Positions 21,001-30,800 of a DNA stretch of 46,953 bases are shown here, piece by piece. The DNA is from Aquimarina rhabdastrellae (lineage in GTDB: Bacteria > Bacteroidota > Bacteroidia > Flavobacteriales > Flavobacteriaceae). The notes beneath the pieces are model-generated. The model saw nothing but the letters and a program-made list of their open reading frames with translations, did not search any database and was not told the DNA's origin. The stretch's first letter is position 1, and each line of letters begins with the position of its first letter. The stretch lies in the NCBI GenBank assembly GCA_947387485.1, contig CANDNT010000024.1, positions 1 through 46,953 on the forward strand, written 5' to 3'. Made by a program: the position numbers and the translations under genes.

Positions 21001-21831
21001 CTACGCCATTATTTCTGCATGTTCCTCTACTTCAAGAACGTAATCAACCTGGGCATCACGATACTTTTCTTTATTTAATATTTTCGGCATTTTTGCAAAC
21101 GCATAAGGTAGCATACTTGGGATCAACCAATTGGCTAAAGCATAAGGAAAATAACCTCCTGGATCAACAGCATCGTAAATAAACTCATATTCAACCTCTC
21201 CATTTTCCAAAGGTGTATATCTCCATTTGTTATGCATTTTAGTGACTCTATGATAACGTTTGTCAATTGGAAGTTTATCAGGTACACCAACAAAATTAAA
21301 TTTCATTTCTTTACTTATTGGATCTTGTGAAAACTCGGACCTTACAACAAATTCTCGATGTTTAAAAGGAGGAAATAGCTTTTGCTTGAAAGTATAATAA
21401 ACCAATTTTGGATCTATACCATCCTTTACTGGATCTGACCCCTCAAGATAATGTGAATCAAACATTCCTACATCTGCAGCAGCATCAGGGTTACGCATAA
21501 GTGTTAAAATACTTGCCAATCTAGCACTTAATCTTCCTATAATTTTAATTTTTAACCAAGTCTCTCCAGGTACTTTTAAGGTATACACTTTCATTTGTTT
21601 TTTATCTGATTTTAATTTCCATTGACCAGATCCAGATTTTTTCCAAAGAGAATGTATCGAAAGTAAAATAAATATCAGTAAGAATACTTCAGTCAAAACC
21701 AAAGTTATAATCCTTGATTGCCCATCTATAAATTTATTCCATATAAAAGGAGCTGCAACTCCAAATGCGATGCCTAAAAGCGTTAATACCAATAAAAAAC
21801 CATTGGTCTTATTTTTATTAGAATTTTCCAT
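21001..21831 (-). CDS. Membrane-anchored START/StAR-like lipid-binding protein
   Basis: 276 residues, ATG start. Two hydrophobic segments near the N-terminus (about 11-32 and 38-62) should anchor it in a membrane. The soluble part (about 65-270) has the pattern of START (Bet v1-like) lipid-binding domains: MFDSHYLEGSDP, FPPFKHREFVVRSEF, RVTKMHNKWRYTP, VDPGGYFPYALANW. START domains bind sterols or other hydrophobic ligands in a cavity. It sits between the GMC oxidoreductase and the 6172-aa PKS gene. With the RND and LolA-like genes nearby, it may help move a hydrophobic product or lipid. It has no recognised enzymatic motif. Function in this cluster is inference. Confidence 0.75.
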   Translation of the reverse strand: MENSNKNKTNGFLLVLTLLGIAFGVAAPFIWNKFIDGQSRIITLVLTEVFLLIFILLSIHSLWKKSGSGQWKLKSDKKQMKVYTLKVPGETWLKIKIIGRLSARLASILTLMRNPDAAADVGMFDSHYLEGSDPVKDGIDPKLVYYTFKQKLFPPFKHREFVVRSEFSQDPISKEMKFNFVGVPDKLPIDKRYHRVTKMHNKWRYTPLENGEVEYEFIYDAVDPGGYFPYALANWLIPSMLPYAFAKMPKILNKEKYRDAQVDYVLEVEEHAEIMA

Positions 21832-21855
21832 TTTATTTATTTTTTTATGGTATAT

Positions 21856-21876
21856 CTCAAAACTGTTAGTTTTGAG
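21856..21876. repeat. Intergenic hairpin between the GMC and START genes
   Basis: A perfect 9-base dyad, CTCAAAACT and AGTTTTGAG, around a 3-base loop, in the 62-base gap between the GMC stop and the START start. On the minus (coding) strand the hairpin is followed by A-rich rather than T-rich sequence, so it is not a normal terminator in that direction. Candidate RNA processing, stability or pausing element. Confidence 0.6.
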
Positions 21877-21893
21877 CTTATTTAGTTGTTTTT

Positions 21894-23159
21894 TTAAGAA
21901 GCTATCAAATGCCTAGAAAGATATTTTGCTAGACATACTAAAGTAAGAGTTGGTGTTACCCTATCATTATCAGGTAAAACTGAACCATCGCATACATATA
22001 AGTTATTATATTCAGTTTGAAGATTTTCATCTATATGCCTATTGATTTTAATCGTTCCTAAGGCTCCTCCTGATATAAGGCTTGTTTTAAAGATTTTTCT
22101 AGCTCCAGTATTCTTTAAAATTTCATTAGCAGTTTCAAGTCCTTTATTCAGTTTCCTATGATCCTCTTCAGTAAGATTTTTAATATACTTTCCATTTTCT
22201 GTAAGTTGTCCTCCTACAGGTTCATTAACTTTTACTGTTATACCTATATGTTTTGAGTAAGATGGTATTCGTAAAGGTTTAGCAGAAACCATCATCCCAA
22301 CATTAAAGAGAAAACGATGGAAATTAGCATCTAACAGTTCTATTTCATCATTTATTTTACTTCCCATGCAACCACAAAAATTTTCTCCTGAGGAAAGTCC
22401 TGGAACAGAACCTATCAAACCAATACTAGGATTAATATAAAAACCATGATCTACTACATTTTTGACTCCACTATTCTTCAAAATAATTGGAGTTGCCAAA
22501 GAACCTGCTGAAAGAATTATTTTTTCTCCATAGGCTTTATATATTTTCTTTTTTTTACCTAAGGTATATTCTACACCAATAGCCTTGTTACCTTTATAAA
22601 TAACCTTTTCAACCATTGCTTGATTAGTCAGCTTAGCTCCATTTTTTAGAGCTTCTTCGATATATGATCTAGCTTTCCATTTTACTTCGTAATAATTTTT
22701 CTGGTTAAACCTAGATTGATCTATCATCATTAGTTTCTTTTTCCAATCATATCCCAATTGTCTTGCACTTTCTCCAAGCCTTTTTGCCTGCTTTCCTATA
22801 AGTCCATCTTTTATCTCAGCAATTGGAATCTCTTTTTGTACCTGTGCAAAATCTTTGGTAAGATTTATCCCCAGATTTTGAAAAGTTTCTAATGGTGGTG
22901 GATCAGCTACAGCAAGATACATTGCAGTAGTTCCTCCAGTGGTAAAGGCACGCAAGTCCTTTAGTTTATCCGTTACCTTAATTTCATTAGAAATTTTGGC
23001 ATACCCCATCAATGATTCTTTGAGAGGTGCGTTTCCTCCTCGTTCAAGAATTAGTACCTTTTTATTTTGAGCACTCAACTCTCTTGCTAGTGTGGCTCCA
23101 CAAGTCCCAGAACCAACGACAATAGCATCAAACTGCTCCTCATTGTTTGAATATTTCAC
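21894..23159 (-). CDS. GMC-family FAD-dependent oxidoreductase
   Basis: 421 residues, starting at GTG 23159. The N-terminus has the FAD dinucleotide fold (DAIVVGSGTCGATLARELS, about 10-28), then the ERGG acidic end of strand 2 and GGTTAMYLAVADPPP. The C-terminus has the GMC signature NLYVCDGSVLP...TPTLTLVCLAKYLSRHL. GMC enzymes oxidise alcohols using FAD. The usual HxxGT motif before the C-terminal block is LISGGALGTI, so the canonical catalytic His is missing; activity may be changed. It is shorter than most GMC enzymes (500-600 residues) but looks complete. It could oxidise a polyketide hydroxyl or a lipid. It lies 274 bases from the LolA-like gene, the largest gap in this block. Confidence 0.85.
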   Translation of the reverse strand: MKYSNNEEQFDAIVVGSGTCGATLARELSAQNKKVLILERGGNAPLKESLMGYAKISNEIKVTDKLKDLRAFTTGGTTAMYLAVADPPPLETFQNLGINLTKDFAQVQKEIPIAEIKDGLIGKQAKRLGESARQLGYDWKKKLMMIDQSRFNQKNYYEVKWKARSYIEEALKNGAKLTNQAMVEKVIYKGNKAIGVEYTLGKKKKIYKAYGEKIILSAGSLATPIILKNSGVKNVVDHGFYINPSIGLIGSVPGLSSGENFCGCMGSKINDEIELLDANFHRFLFNVGMMVSAKPLRIPSYSKHIGITVKVNEPVGGQLTENGKYIKNLTEEDHRKLNKGLETANEILKNTGARKIFKTSLISGGALGTIKINRHIDENLQTEYNNLYVCDGSVLPDNDRVTPTLTLVCLAKYLSRHLIAS

Positions 23160-23433
23160 ACGTTTAAATTTTAGTAATTAATAATGAGAGAATTACAAAC
23201 AAAGAATCAGAGTTTATCCTTTGTTCTTTTCTTAGTTCCGATAATGGAAGTTTATAATAAAAAGCTTAAAATCATAGCGTTATAATCATCTATATAGCGT
23301 CTATCCTATACAAAATTTATTTTATGGAACTTGTTTATTACTCTTTCTTCTTGTTGTTTTATAGTATTTGATTATAAAATTGAGTGAACTAGTAGTAATT
23401 TTTTGTATACTCTTTTTTATAGCCAAAGTACGC
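23160..23433. other. 274-base intergenic region upstream of the GMC gene
   Basis: No ORF or RNA gene seen. It contains a dyad, AACAAAG and CTTTGTT, at 23198-23225 with a 14-base loop. I found no clear Bacteroidetes promoter (TTG-spacer-TAnnTTTG) on the minus strand. It may contain a secondary promoter for the GMC-START-PKS segment, but nothing in the sequence proves it. Confidence 0.4.
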
Positions 23434-24321
23434 TTACTTTAAATTATTTCTTAATCTTGTTAGGTTGCGCTCCCTAAAAGTATAATCTTCTAAAGTTCTA
23501 GGTGTTAAAAATTCATCAGAAACTTCCTGATTAAATGCTACTGATACCATTTTCATAATACTTATTGTTTTAGTATCAAGGTTATTCATAGTTAACTTTC
23601 TTGCCACCCAAACATCATCAATTTTTTCAACTTTAGACATTGTTAATTGTTTATAGTGGTCTCCTCTGACATATAAATTTTTCTTTAAACTAATGTATCT
23701 CTCTTTATCTATCCAGGATACTGTTTTACTGTATTTTGATTTTTTTGCTCTTTCAGCTGTTGGAATATATTCAATTACCCATGTATCACGCCCTTTATAA
23801 TTTTCTTCTCCTAAAATCTTGAACGTATATTCATCAATTTTCAGATCTTCCATATCTTCCAGAGAAAATTCAGATCCAAAAAAACTACCACCATTATCAT
23901 TACTATCTTTATTTGAAGCCAGTCGTTTAACTTTACTCAGCTCGGGTAAATAAATCCAACTGTCATTATCTTTTCCTAACTCTCCATATTCATAAGTTAA
24001 CATTCCAACTCCTTGCTCTTTTTTGGGATCGATTATAATAGAAACCGAACGACTATCTTGGTCATTATCTCCATAATTTTTAGCAATACTTTCTAATAAC
24101 TTATTTCTAGCTTCTTCTTTACATACAATTCTTTTATTTGATACTGTATACTTACAAGAGGACAGTTTTATTCTTTGTATAGAAGTACTAAAAGATTCTT
24201 TGGCTACCTTTTTCACCTTTACCATAATATCTTTTGCAGATTGAGATAATGATATTTCTGTTGAAAATGAGGATACAAAGACGGTTATAATAACCAATAA
24301 AACAATTTGATTTTTTTTCAT
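23434..24321 (-). CDS. LolA-like outer-membrane lipoprotein-sorting family protein
   Basis: 295 residues, ATG start, with a signal peptide (MKKNQIVLLVIITVFVSSFS), so exported to the periplasm. The body matches the LolA-like 'outer membrane lipoprotein-sorting' family (the type that accompanies RND/MMPL exporters, not LolA itself): DSWIYLPELSKVKRLASN, FSLEDMEDLKIDEYTFKILG, DTWVIEYIP, VSWIDKERYISLKKNLY. These proteins have an open beta-barrel half that carries a lipid. The RND transporter is two genes upstream, as is usual for this family, so it probably takes a hydrophobic substrate from the exporter across the periplasm. The next gene upstream (DUF4386) ends 79 bases away. Confidence 0.85.
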   Translation of the reverse strand: MKKNQIVLLVIITVFVSSFSTEISLSQSAKDIMVKVKKVAKESFSTSIQRIKLSSCKYTVSNKRIVCKEEARNKLLESIAKNYGDNDQDSRSVSIIIDPKKEQGVGMLTYEYGELGKDNDSWIYLPELSKVKRLASNKDSNDNGGSFFGSEFSLEDMEDLKIDEYTFKILGEENYKGRDTWVIEYIPTAERAKKSKYSKTVSWIDKERYISLKKNLYVRGDHYKQLTMSKVEKIDDVWVARKLTMNNLDTKTISIMKMVSVAFNQEVSDEFLTPRTLEDYTFRERNLTRLRNNLK

Positions 24322-24343
24322 TATTTATTCGTTTAAGTTGAAA

Positions 24344-24351
24344 CAAATTTA
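24344..24351 (-). promoter_or_regulatory. Possible Bacteroidetes -7 box upstream of the LolA-like gene
   Basis: The minus strand reads TAAATTTG, matching the TAnnTTTG -7 consensus. No convincing -33 TTG at the expected 17-20 base spacing was found, and the leader would be very short. Weak candidate for an internal promoter. Confidence 0.25.
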
Positions 24352-24400
24352 TTTTGGATGGAAATTTTGGTTAGTATTAATCAATCTTATACAATTAATC

Positions 24401-25141
24401 TCAAATAGTTAAATCTAATCTATCAGAGTAAGGCATTGTTATTTTTTTATTCCCTTTGAACAAAAGCCATAAGAAAAAGGAAATTTCTCCAATAAATGAT
24501 ATCAAAAGTAACATCGAGATGATAACAGATAATATCTCATTGTGAATTAAATGGATATTACTAAAACTTTCCATTAAATGACCTACACATCCTATCATTA
24601 TTAACACTCCGAAAATTTGAGGAACAACTTTTGACTTAAATATTAAGTATCCTAACAGAATCAAGTGGATTCCAAAAAAAATACTCCATATATATTCTCC
24701 ATGTTTATGTATATCTATAAAGAGCATAATCAATTCACCTAAATAATCTGTACCTAATTTATCCTGATATTGCTCTTTAGTCAACAAGATTAAAATCAAA
24801 ATGTAGTTTAAAAGGTTAACCGCCATAATGCATGACATCATTATTCTGTATATAGCCATCATCATAGAGAGTACCTGATTTACTTGTCTAAAAAGTTTAT
24901 ATAGAAGTACCGCAAGCCCTGTTTCACATAAAAAAACAATTGTATCGCAAAACAAGCCTACACGGAATAATACATTAAATTCTCTAAGGTTATCAATTAT
25001 TATTATCGCATTTTGGCTGGTAAAAACTTTAGATGGAACATATAGGATACTGAAAATCCCACAAATAACAATTATAATATATAAAATACCAGCTGTTTTA
25101 CTTGTTCTTCTGTTTATCAATTGACCAAAATGATTTTCCAT
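24401..25141 (-). CDS. DUF4386-like integral membrane protein
   Basis: 246 residues, ATG start. Strongly hydrophobic, with about six predicted membrane segments (about 15-36, 57-82, 88-120, 150-170, 175-193, 208-232). The N-terminal RRTSKTAGILYIIIVICGIFS is typical of DUF4386 proteins of Bacteroidetes and Firmicutes, whose function is unknown. It sits between the RND exporter and the LolA-like gene with short gaps, so it is probably co-expressed. It may be an accessory to export or an immunity factor; neither can be shown from the sequence. Confidence 0.7.
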   Translation of the reverse strand: MENHFGQLINRRTSKTAGILYIIIVICGIFSILYVPSKVFTSQNAIIIIDNLREFNVLFRVGLFCDTIVFLCETGLAVLLYKLFRQVNQVLSMMMAIYRIMMSCIMAVNLLNYILILILLTKEQYQDKLGTDYLGELIMLFIDIHKHGEYIWSIFFGIHLILLGYLIFKSKVVPQIFGVLIMIGCVGHLMESFSNIHLIHNEILSVIISMLLLISFIGEISFFLWLLFKGNKKITMPYSDRLDLTI

Positions 25142-25203
25142 TCATACTTACTTAATATGGAATTACACTATTGTAATGTTACGGTATTGAGATGTTGATT
25201 ATA

Positions 25204-27768
25204 TTACACAGCCATTTTTCTTTGAAGTTTTTCTTTCTTCTGAAATTTTGGTTTGAAAACCAGGATTAATGCTGGTAACAAAAAAAGATCACACATCAAA
25301 GCTGAAAAGATTGCTAATGAACCGAATTTCCCTACATTAGCGGTTCCTTCCATTGCAGAAAAGGATAATATTCCGAAGCCAAGTCCCAAAATCAAACTCG
25401 TAAATGTGACAGCCTGTCCCACTTCTTTGATGGTATGATATAAAGCCTTTTTTATATCTCCATCTAATCTTACTTTATCACGATAATGACTTATAAAATG
25501 TACCGTATCATCTACAGAAATACCCACAACTACTGGAAGTAACAATAAAATATCTATATCTACAGAACGCCCTGTTAAACCTAATAATCCTAAAGTCAAC
25601 ATTGATGGAATAAGATTAGGAATAATTGCTATTAATCCTCCTTGCATAGATCCAAAAACAAAAATTAGTACTATCGTTACTACAATTAAAACCATTATAA
25701 TATCTTGCAAACCATTACTTGCTATAACCTGTACAAATCTCATATTCATTGGAAGCGCACCTGTTATAGACACTTTTGTATCCGGGTATTCTTGTTTGAG
25801 AATTGATACCATCTCATCTATATCTTTTTGCATATTTTCGTAAATCCCTAAGTATTTGAGAGAGCCTACATTATATAATTGTACAGAAATGTGAGATTTG
25901 CTATAGTTATCAGAAACTTGTTTTCTACGATCTTCAGGATTTGCAAGATTAAAAAGAAAAAGGGTCTGAGATAAAGCACTCTGACTTTTCGGGATAGTAT
26001 ACATATCCTCTCTCTCTTCATTCAATGTTTTATTAGCTTTTTTCACAACTTCTACTAGAGATGATGTTCTAACTACAACATCTTCATATTTTGTTTCTAA
26101 CTTCCGTTGTAACTTATCAATCGTATTCAAAACTGATGGATTTTCAAAAGCATTGGTTTTAGATAGATCTAAAAAAATCTCCATATTAAGACTTCCCATT
26201 AACTTCTTATCAATAATATTAGCAGATTCTCTATATGGATTACCTTCAACAAATTGATTAGCAATATTAGTATCTACCTTAAGTATCGTTACACCATAAA
26301 TATTTATTCCTAAGACCAATAGAAATAACATAATAATACTAATAGGATTCTTTTGTACTAATGATAAAACATTACTTAATTTTTTTTGTAGTAAAAGAGA
26401 AAAATTAGGTAAATATTTACCTGTAGATAATCTGAACTTCTTTTTTTGTTCAGTATTTTCTCTTCCAGGTGCCCATACATCCAATAATAATGGTAAAAAG
26501 AATATGGTAAGAATACAGGCAAAAGCTACTCCTGCTGCTGACATAATACCAAAGACCTGAATACGAGGGATTGGAATTAGGAAACAGGCTAGCATACCAA
26601 TTATATTGGTAAATGCCGTTAAAACTATAGCTTTATTTGTAGATTTAAACACCTTTTGTATGGATGTTTTTCTATCATTACCTTCATTACGAAAATATAC
26701 ATAACCCGAAAATATATGTGCGGCATCACATACTCCCACAGTTAAAATCAACATAATCGTTAACATTAAAAAGACCGTTACTTCGATTCCCATCCAGCCT
26801 GCCAAACCAATAGTCCATACCGCACTTATAATCACAATCAAAAGTGACCATACTACAGCACTGAATGAGCGAATAAAAAACCATAATAAAACAGATATTA
26901 TCAACAAGAGTCCTATATAAATAGGACCTGCTTCTTTCAAAGCTATTGATTGTTGTTCATAAGCAAGAGGTGCATTTCCTACTGCGTAATATTCGAAATG
27001 CTTCTTATATTCAGGTTTATCAAGTATGGTATTGATTTCTTCCATAAAAGGTACCAACTCATTTAGGTTTGCTCTCTTAAAACGAGGTCTTTGCTCATTT
27101 TTTTGAATTTCAGTCATATCAACTTCAACCATCTCATCCATATCGATTAAATCTTCAATCTCTTCTTCGTCGATATCTGATTCTTCTTCTAAGGGTTCCG
27201 TTCCAAAATCGGTTTGAATGAGTATTCCTCCATATTTCATATCTTTTGAAAAGAAAAGTAACGGAAATGATTTTTGAGATTGTGCTAGCTTACGAATATT
27301 TTCAATCTCTTCCTTCGTCGTTGGAATATTATCTCCTACAAGTTTTCTAGAAACCAATACATCTCCTTCTGCTTTTAAAACCGAAGCATTTACAAGTGTA
27401 TTAACTTTAACAATATGCTTCAATGTAGTAGAATCATTATTGTTTTTTACATCCAGGATATCTTCTCGTATTTTCTTGATTATCTCTAAGGATTTAGCTG
27501 AAAACACATCTCCATCTATAGGCTTATATCCTATATAAACTCCTTCATTACTTCCAAATTCGGATTTAAATTCATCCATCGCTACCAATACTGGGTCATC
27601 TTCTGGAAACCAACCTTCTATGGTCATATCAAATTTGGTCTTTGATATTCCAAAAAATGTAAATACTGTCATAGCTATAAAAGTTAACCAAACGATCAGT
27701 CGTTTTTTTAGAACTAGCTGTGTAACATTACCTAAAAAACCTATTTTAAATTTTGGCTCGTTGTTCAT
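25204..27768 (-). CDS. RND/MMPL-family exporter
   Basis: 854 residues from ATG 27768; the frame extends nine codons to a TTG at 27795, but the ATG (MNNEPKFKIGF) is the better start. Two repeats, each with one membrane helix, a large periplasmic domain and a bundle of five helices, make this a COG1033-type RND exporter of about 12 helices. Conserved motifs in the helix-4 region are VGVCDAAHIFSGY in the first half and GISVDDTVHFISHY in the second. The first periplasmic domain has an acidic insertion (about residues 190-215). Proton-driven export of lipids, sterols or polyketides is usual for the family. Neighbouring LolA-like and START proteins support export of a hydrophobic compound, perhaps the product of this cluster. 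It follows the TE gene after 105 bases. Confidence 0.88.
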   Translation of the reverse strand: MNNEPKFKIGFLGNVTQLVLKKRLIVWLTFIAMTVFTFFGISKTKFDMTIEGWFPEDDPVLVAMDEFKSEFGSNEGVYIGYKPIDGDVFSAKSLEIIKKIREDILDVKNNNDSTTLKHIVKVNTLVNASVLKAEGDVLVSRKLVGDNIPTTKEEIENIRKLAQSQKSFPLLFFSKDMKYGGILIQTDFGTEPLEEESDIDEEEIEDLIDMDEMVEVDMTEIQKNEQRPRFKRANLNELVPFMEEINTILDKPEYKKHFEYYAVGNAPLAYEQQSIALKEAGPIYIGLLLIISVLLWFFIRSFSAVVWSLLIVIISAVWTIGLAGWMGIEVTVFLMLTIMLILTVGVCDAAHIFSGYVYFRNEGNDRKTSIQKVFKSTNKAIVLTAFTNIIGMLACFLIPIPRIQVFGIMSAAGVAFACILTIFFLPLLLDVWAPGRENTEQKKKFRLSTGKYLPNFSLLLQKKLSNVLSLVQKNPISIIMLFLLVLGINIYGVTILKVDTNIANQFVEGNPYRESANIIDKKLMGSLNMEIFLDLSKTNAFENPSVLNTIDKLQRKLETKYEDVVVRTSSLVEVVKKANKTLNEEREDMYTIPKSQSALSQTLFLFNLANPEDRRKQVSDNYSKSHISVQLYNVGSLKYLGIYENMQKDIDEMVSILKQEYPDTKVSITGALPMNMRFVQVIASNGLQDIIMVLIVVTIVLIFVFGSMQGGLIAIIPNLIPSMLTLGLLGLTGRSVDIDILLLLPVVVGISVDDTVHFISHYRDKVRLDGDIKKALYHTIKEVGQAVTFTSLILGLGFGILSFSAMEGTANVGKFGSLAIFSALMCDLFLLPALILVFKPKFQKKEKLQRKMAV

Positions 27769-27873
27769 AATTGGGTTTATAACATTTTTAAACAATAAAC
27801 AATTTCTTAATCCTTTATTTATACCAGTAATAAATTATCATTATAGTATTTATTTTAATATTCACTAGTCCTT

Positions 27874-30800
27874 TTAAAGTACTTGTAAGCTTTCTAAAGA
27901 TTCTTTTGGTACTTTCTTATTGATAAAATCATTTATTCTTTTAGCAATTATTTTGCTATTACTTTGATCAATTATTGAGAAATGATCCGCTTTAATCGGA
28001 TCCGTAAAAACCGGTTTCTGAAGCAATTCATTCCAACCATAATCTTCTGGAGCATTTTTATATTCATCCATATAACCATCTGTTGCTTTAAGAAGTAATA
28101 CATCTACTTCTTTTGGTAGTTTTTCAGGTTCATATGCTCGACAAAATCTATCATTGGCAATAGTTGTATAAATACTTGTTGCCAGCTGTTCTTTTGGAAA
28201 GTTAAACCCTAAATCTTTGATGTTTTCGTATATGTAATCTACAATTTCGTTTTCGGGAACTTCTTTCAATTGGTCAGCATCTAGTATAACATTATCACCA
28301 GATGAATTTATAAAGATAGATTTAATCCCTTCTACCAGATCATCAATCATATGTCCATTTTCAACTGTAGGAGCCATACAATCCACGAAGATTAAAGTTT
28401 CTAATGTTTCTTTTTTATTCAATAAAATCCTTGCCATTTCATATACAATTGTACCTCCATTAGAAAATCCAAGTAAACGATAAGGTCCTTTGGGCTGTAT
28501 TTCTTGAATAGCCTCTATATTAGCTTTAGCAATAGCTTCAACACTATCAAAAATGGGATTTTCTCCTACAATCCCAACAGACTCCAGCCCATAAAATGGT
28601 TGTGTTTCTCCTAAGGCAGAAATCAAATGCTGCAACGTAATCACATTACCATCTGCTCCAGGGACTGCAAAAATCGGTCTATTTGTTCCTTTTTCTTGCA
28701 TAGGAACCAATGTTTTACGTTTAAATGCAGTTGTATCTACATTTGTTTTTTTAGAGGTAAGATTTCTTTCTGAAATACTTTTTTCTATGATTTCCTTATC
28801 ATTAGTCACCCGTATCTTTTCTACCTTTTCTATATGGCTTTCTATTAAAAACTTAGTCAGGGTTTTTACATCAGAATTATTGAATAATATTGCTGGAGAA
28901 ATATTAATTTCTAATAATGCATTAACCTGTGCGATCATGGTTATCAACCCTATAGAATTCATCCCGAGATCTAAAAAATTAATATTCTCTGATATTTTTT
29001 CTATTGGTTTTTTTATTTGCAGAGCTATCTCCTGCTTCAAAAAAAGATTAATGATTTCTGTTGGCTTTAGGGTTTTATTTTTATTTACTTTACTTTCATC
29101 TACATAAAAAAACCATTCGACTTGTACATCTTGATCATTTACAGGTTGGTTAATTGCTTTTTCATTATTACCTGATATCTCTTCTGTTTCGGGATTTGAT
29201 TTTTCTATGGAATTAATATCGACCCAATATCTTTCCTTTGCAAAAGGATAATCTGGTAGAGATATAGGTTTTGTGTTTTTGTTTTTCCAGACTATAGCCC
29301 AATCAATCGTAAGGCCACTGATCCACAATTGGGCAAGTTGCTGCCATTGCGAAGCTTCAAGGCTTTGATTGACCATGGTATCTATCATATATTTTGTTAA
29401 TATCTTAATTATACCGTTTTCTTTATGAAGATTGATGTTTCCATAAAAAATACCTTCTTCTTCTAACCCTGCTTTTTTATCAGAATTTTTGACTACCATC
29501 AATTTTTCGAGTAAATCCTGATGAGAGGAAGCTGTTATTGCCAATCTTTCTTCCAGAGCATCGCGACCTACCTGTAACGTATAGATCAAATTTTCAAAAG
29601 GTTTATTCGTTTTTTTGTTAGATAGGTAATCTATATAAGTATCAATGTATTCATTCAAACGTTCTTCATCTTTGGCAGAAAGAATAAATAATTGCGTTGC
29701 TATTTCTGTTTTGGGTACTTGTTCTTTAACCAGATACTCTTCCAAAACGATATGTAAATTCACCCCACTATCAGCAAAAGAATTAAGTCCTGCTCTGATT
29801 GGAGTATCTTTCTGTTTGCGTAATGTGTCAAACGTTAACTCCTTATTAGCAATATATAATGGATGAGAAGGGTTATCGATATCCAGAAAAGTATTTATTT
29901 TTTTTCCTGATATGGTCCTCGGAAACTTTTTATGATATAAAGAAAGTGTAAGTTTGATAAAACTAGCCAATCCACTAACAGCCTCCAGGTTTCCGATATT
30001 TCCTTTTACACTACCTAAAGCACATTTTTTTTCATTTGATTTATATTCTTTAAATACATTTTTAATTCCTTCGTACTCAAATGAATCCCCCCATTTTGTT
30101 GCATATCCATCAACTTCAATATAGTTTATTGATTCTGGATCTATTGAGGCTTTTTGATAACTCTTAGTTATAACATTAGTAATTGCTTCATGTTTTACTT
30201 CTGATAAAAATCTGGCATTACCTCTATTACTTTGATGACTCGTCTTAATAACACCATAAATTCTGTTATTATCTCTTTTGGCATCATCCAATCTTTTTAA
30301 GACAACTGCTGCAACTCCTTCTCCACGTGTAAAACCATTAGCTTCATCATCAAAAACATCACAAGTTCCTGTTGGTGATAACATACCATATTGTGACAAT
30401 GAAACGTAATCATCTGCAAATAAATTTAGAGATGCACCTCCTACAACAGCCGTATTACACTCATTGTTAAGTAATGAATAATAGGCTCTATTGATTGCTA
30501 CTGCAGATCCCGCACAATTTACATTTATGGATTCACTGGGACCATAAAAGTCAAACAAAAATGAGAGTCTGTTTGCCAGATAATACGTAGGGCTTGAAGA
30601 ACTGAAAATCGGTCCATATTTACCTACAGGTATTTTATTTATGTTTTTTCTTAAGTAATTTTCATATTCTGAATACTCGTATGCAACATACACTGCAGTA
30701 TCAGATCCAGCCATTTTTTTGGATCCTATACCTGCATCCTGAAATGCTTTATAAACTTCTTGTATTAATAATCTTTCCTGAGGATCAATCAATGCTGCTT

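Noticed and set aside
27768..27795. TTG at 27795 as the start of the RND exporter
   Set aside because: The nine extra residues are not typical of the family, and ATG 27768 gives a normal N-terminus before the first membrane helix. The TTG start cannot be fully excluded.
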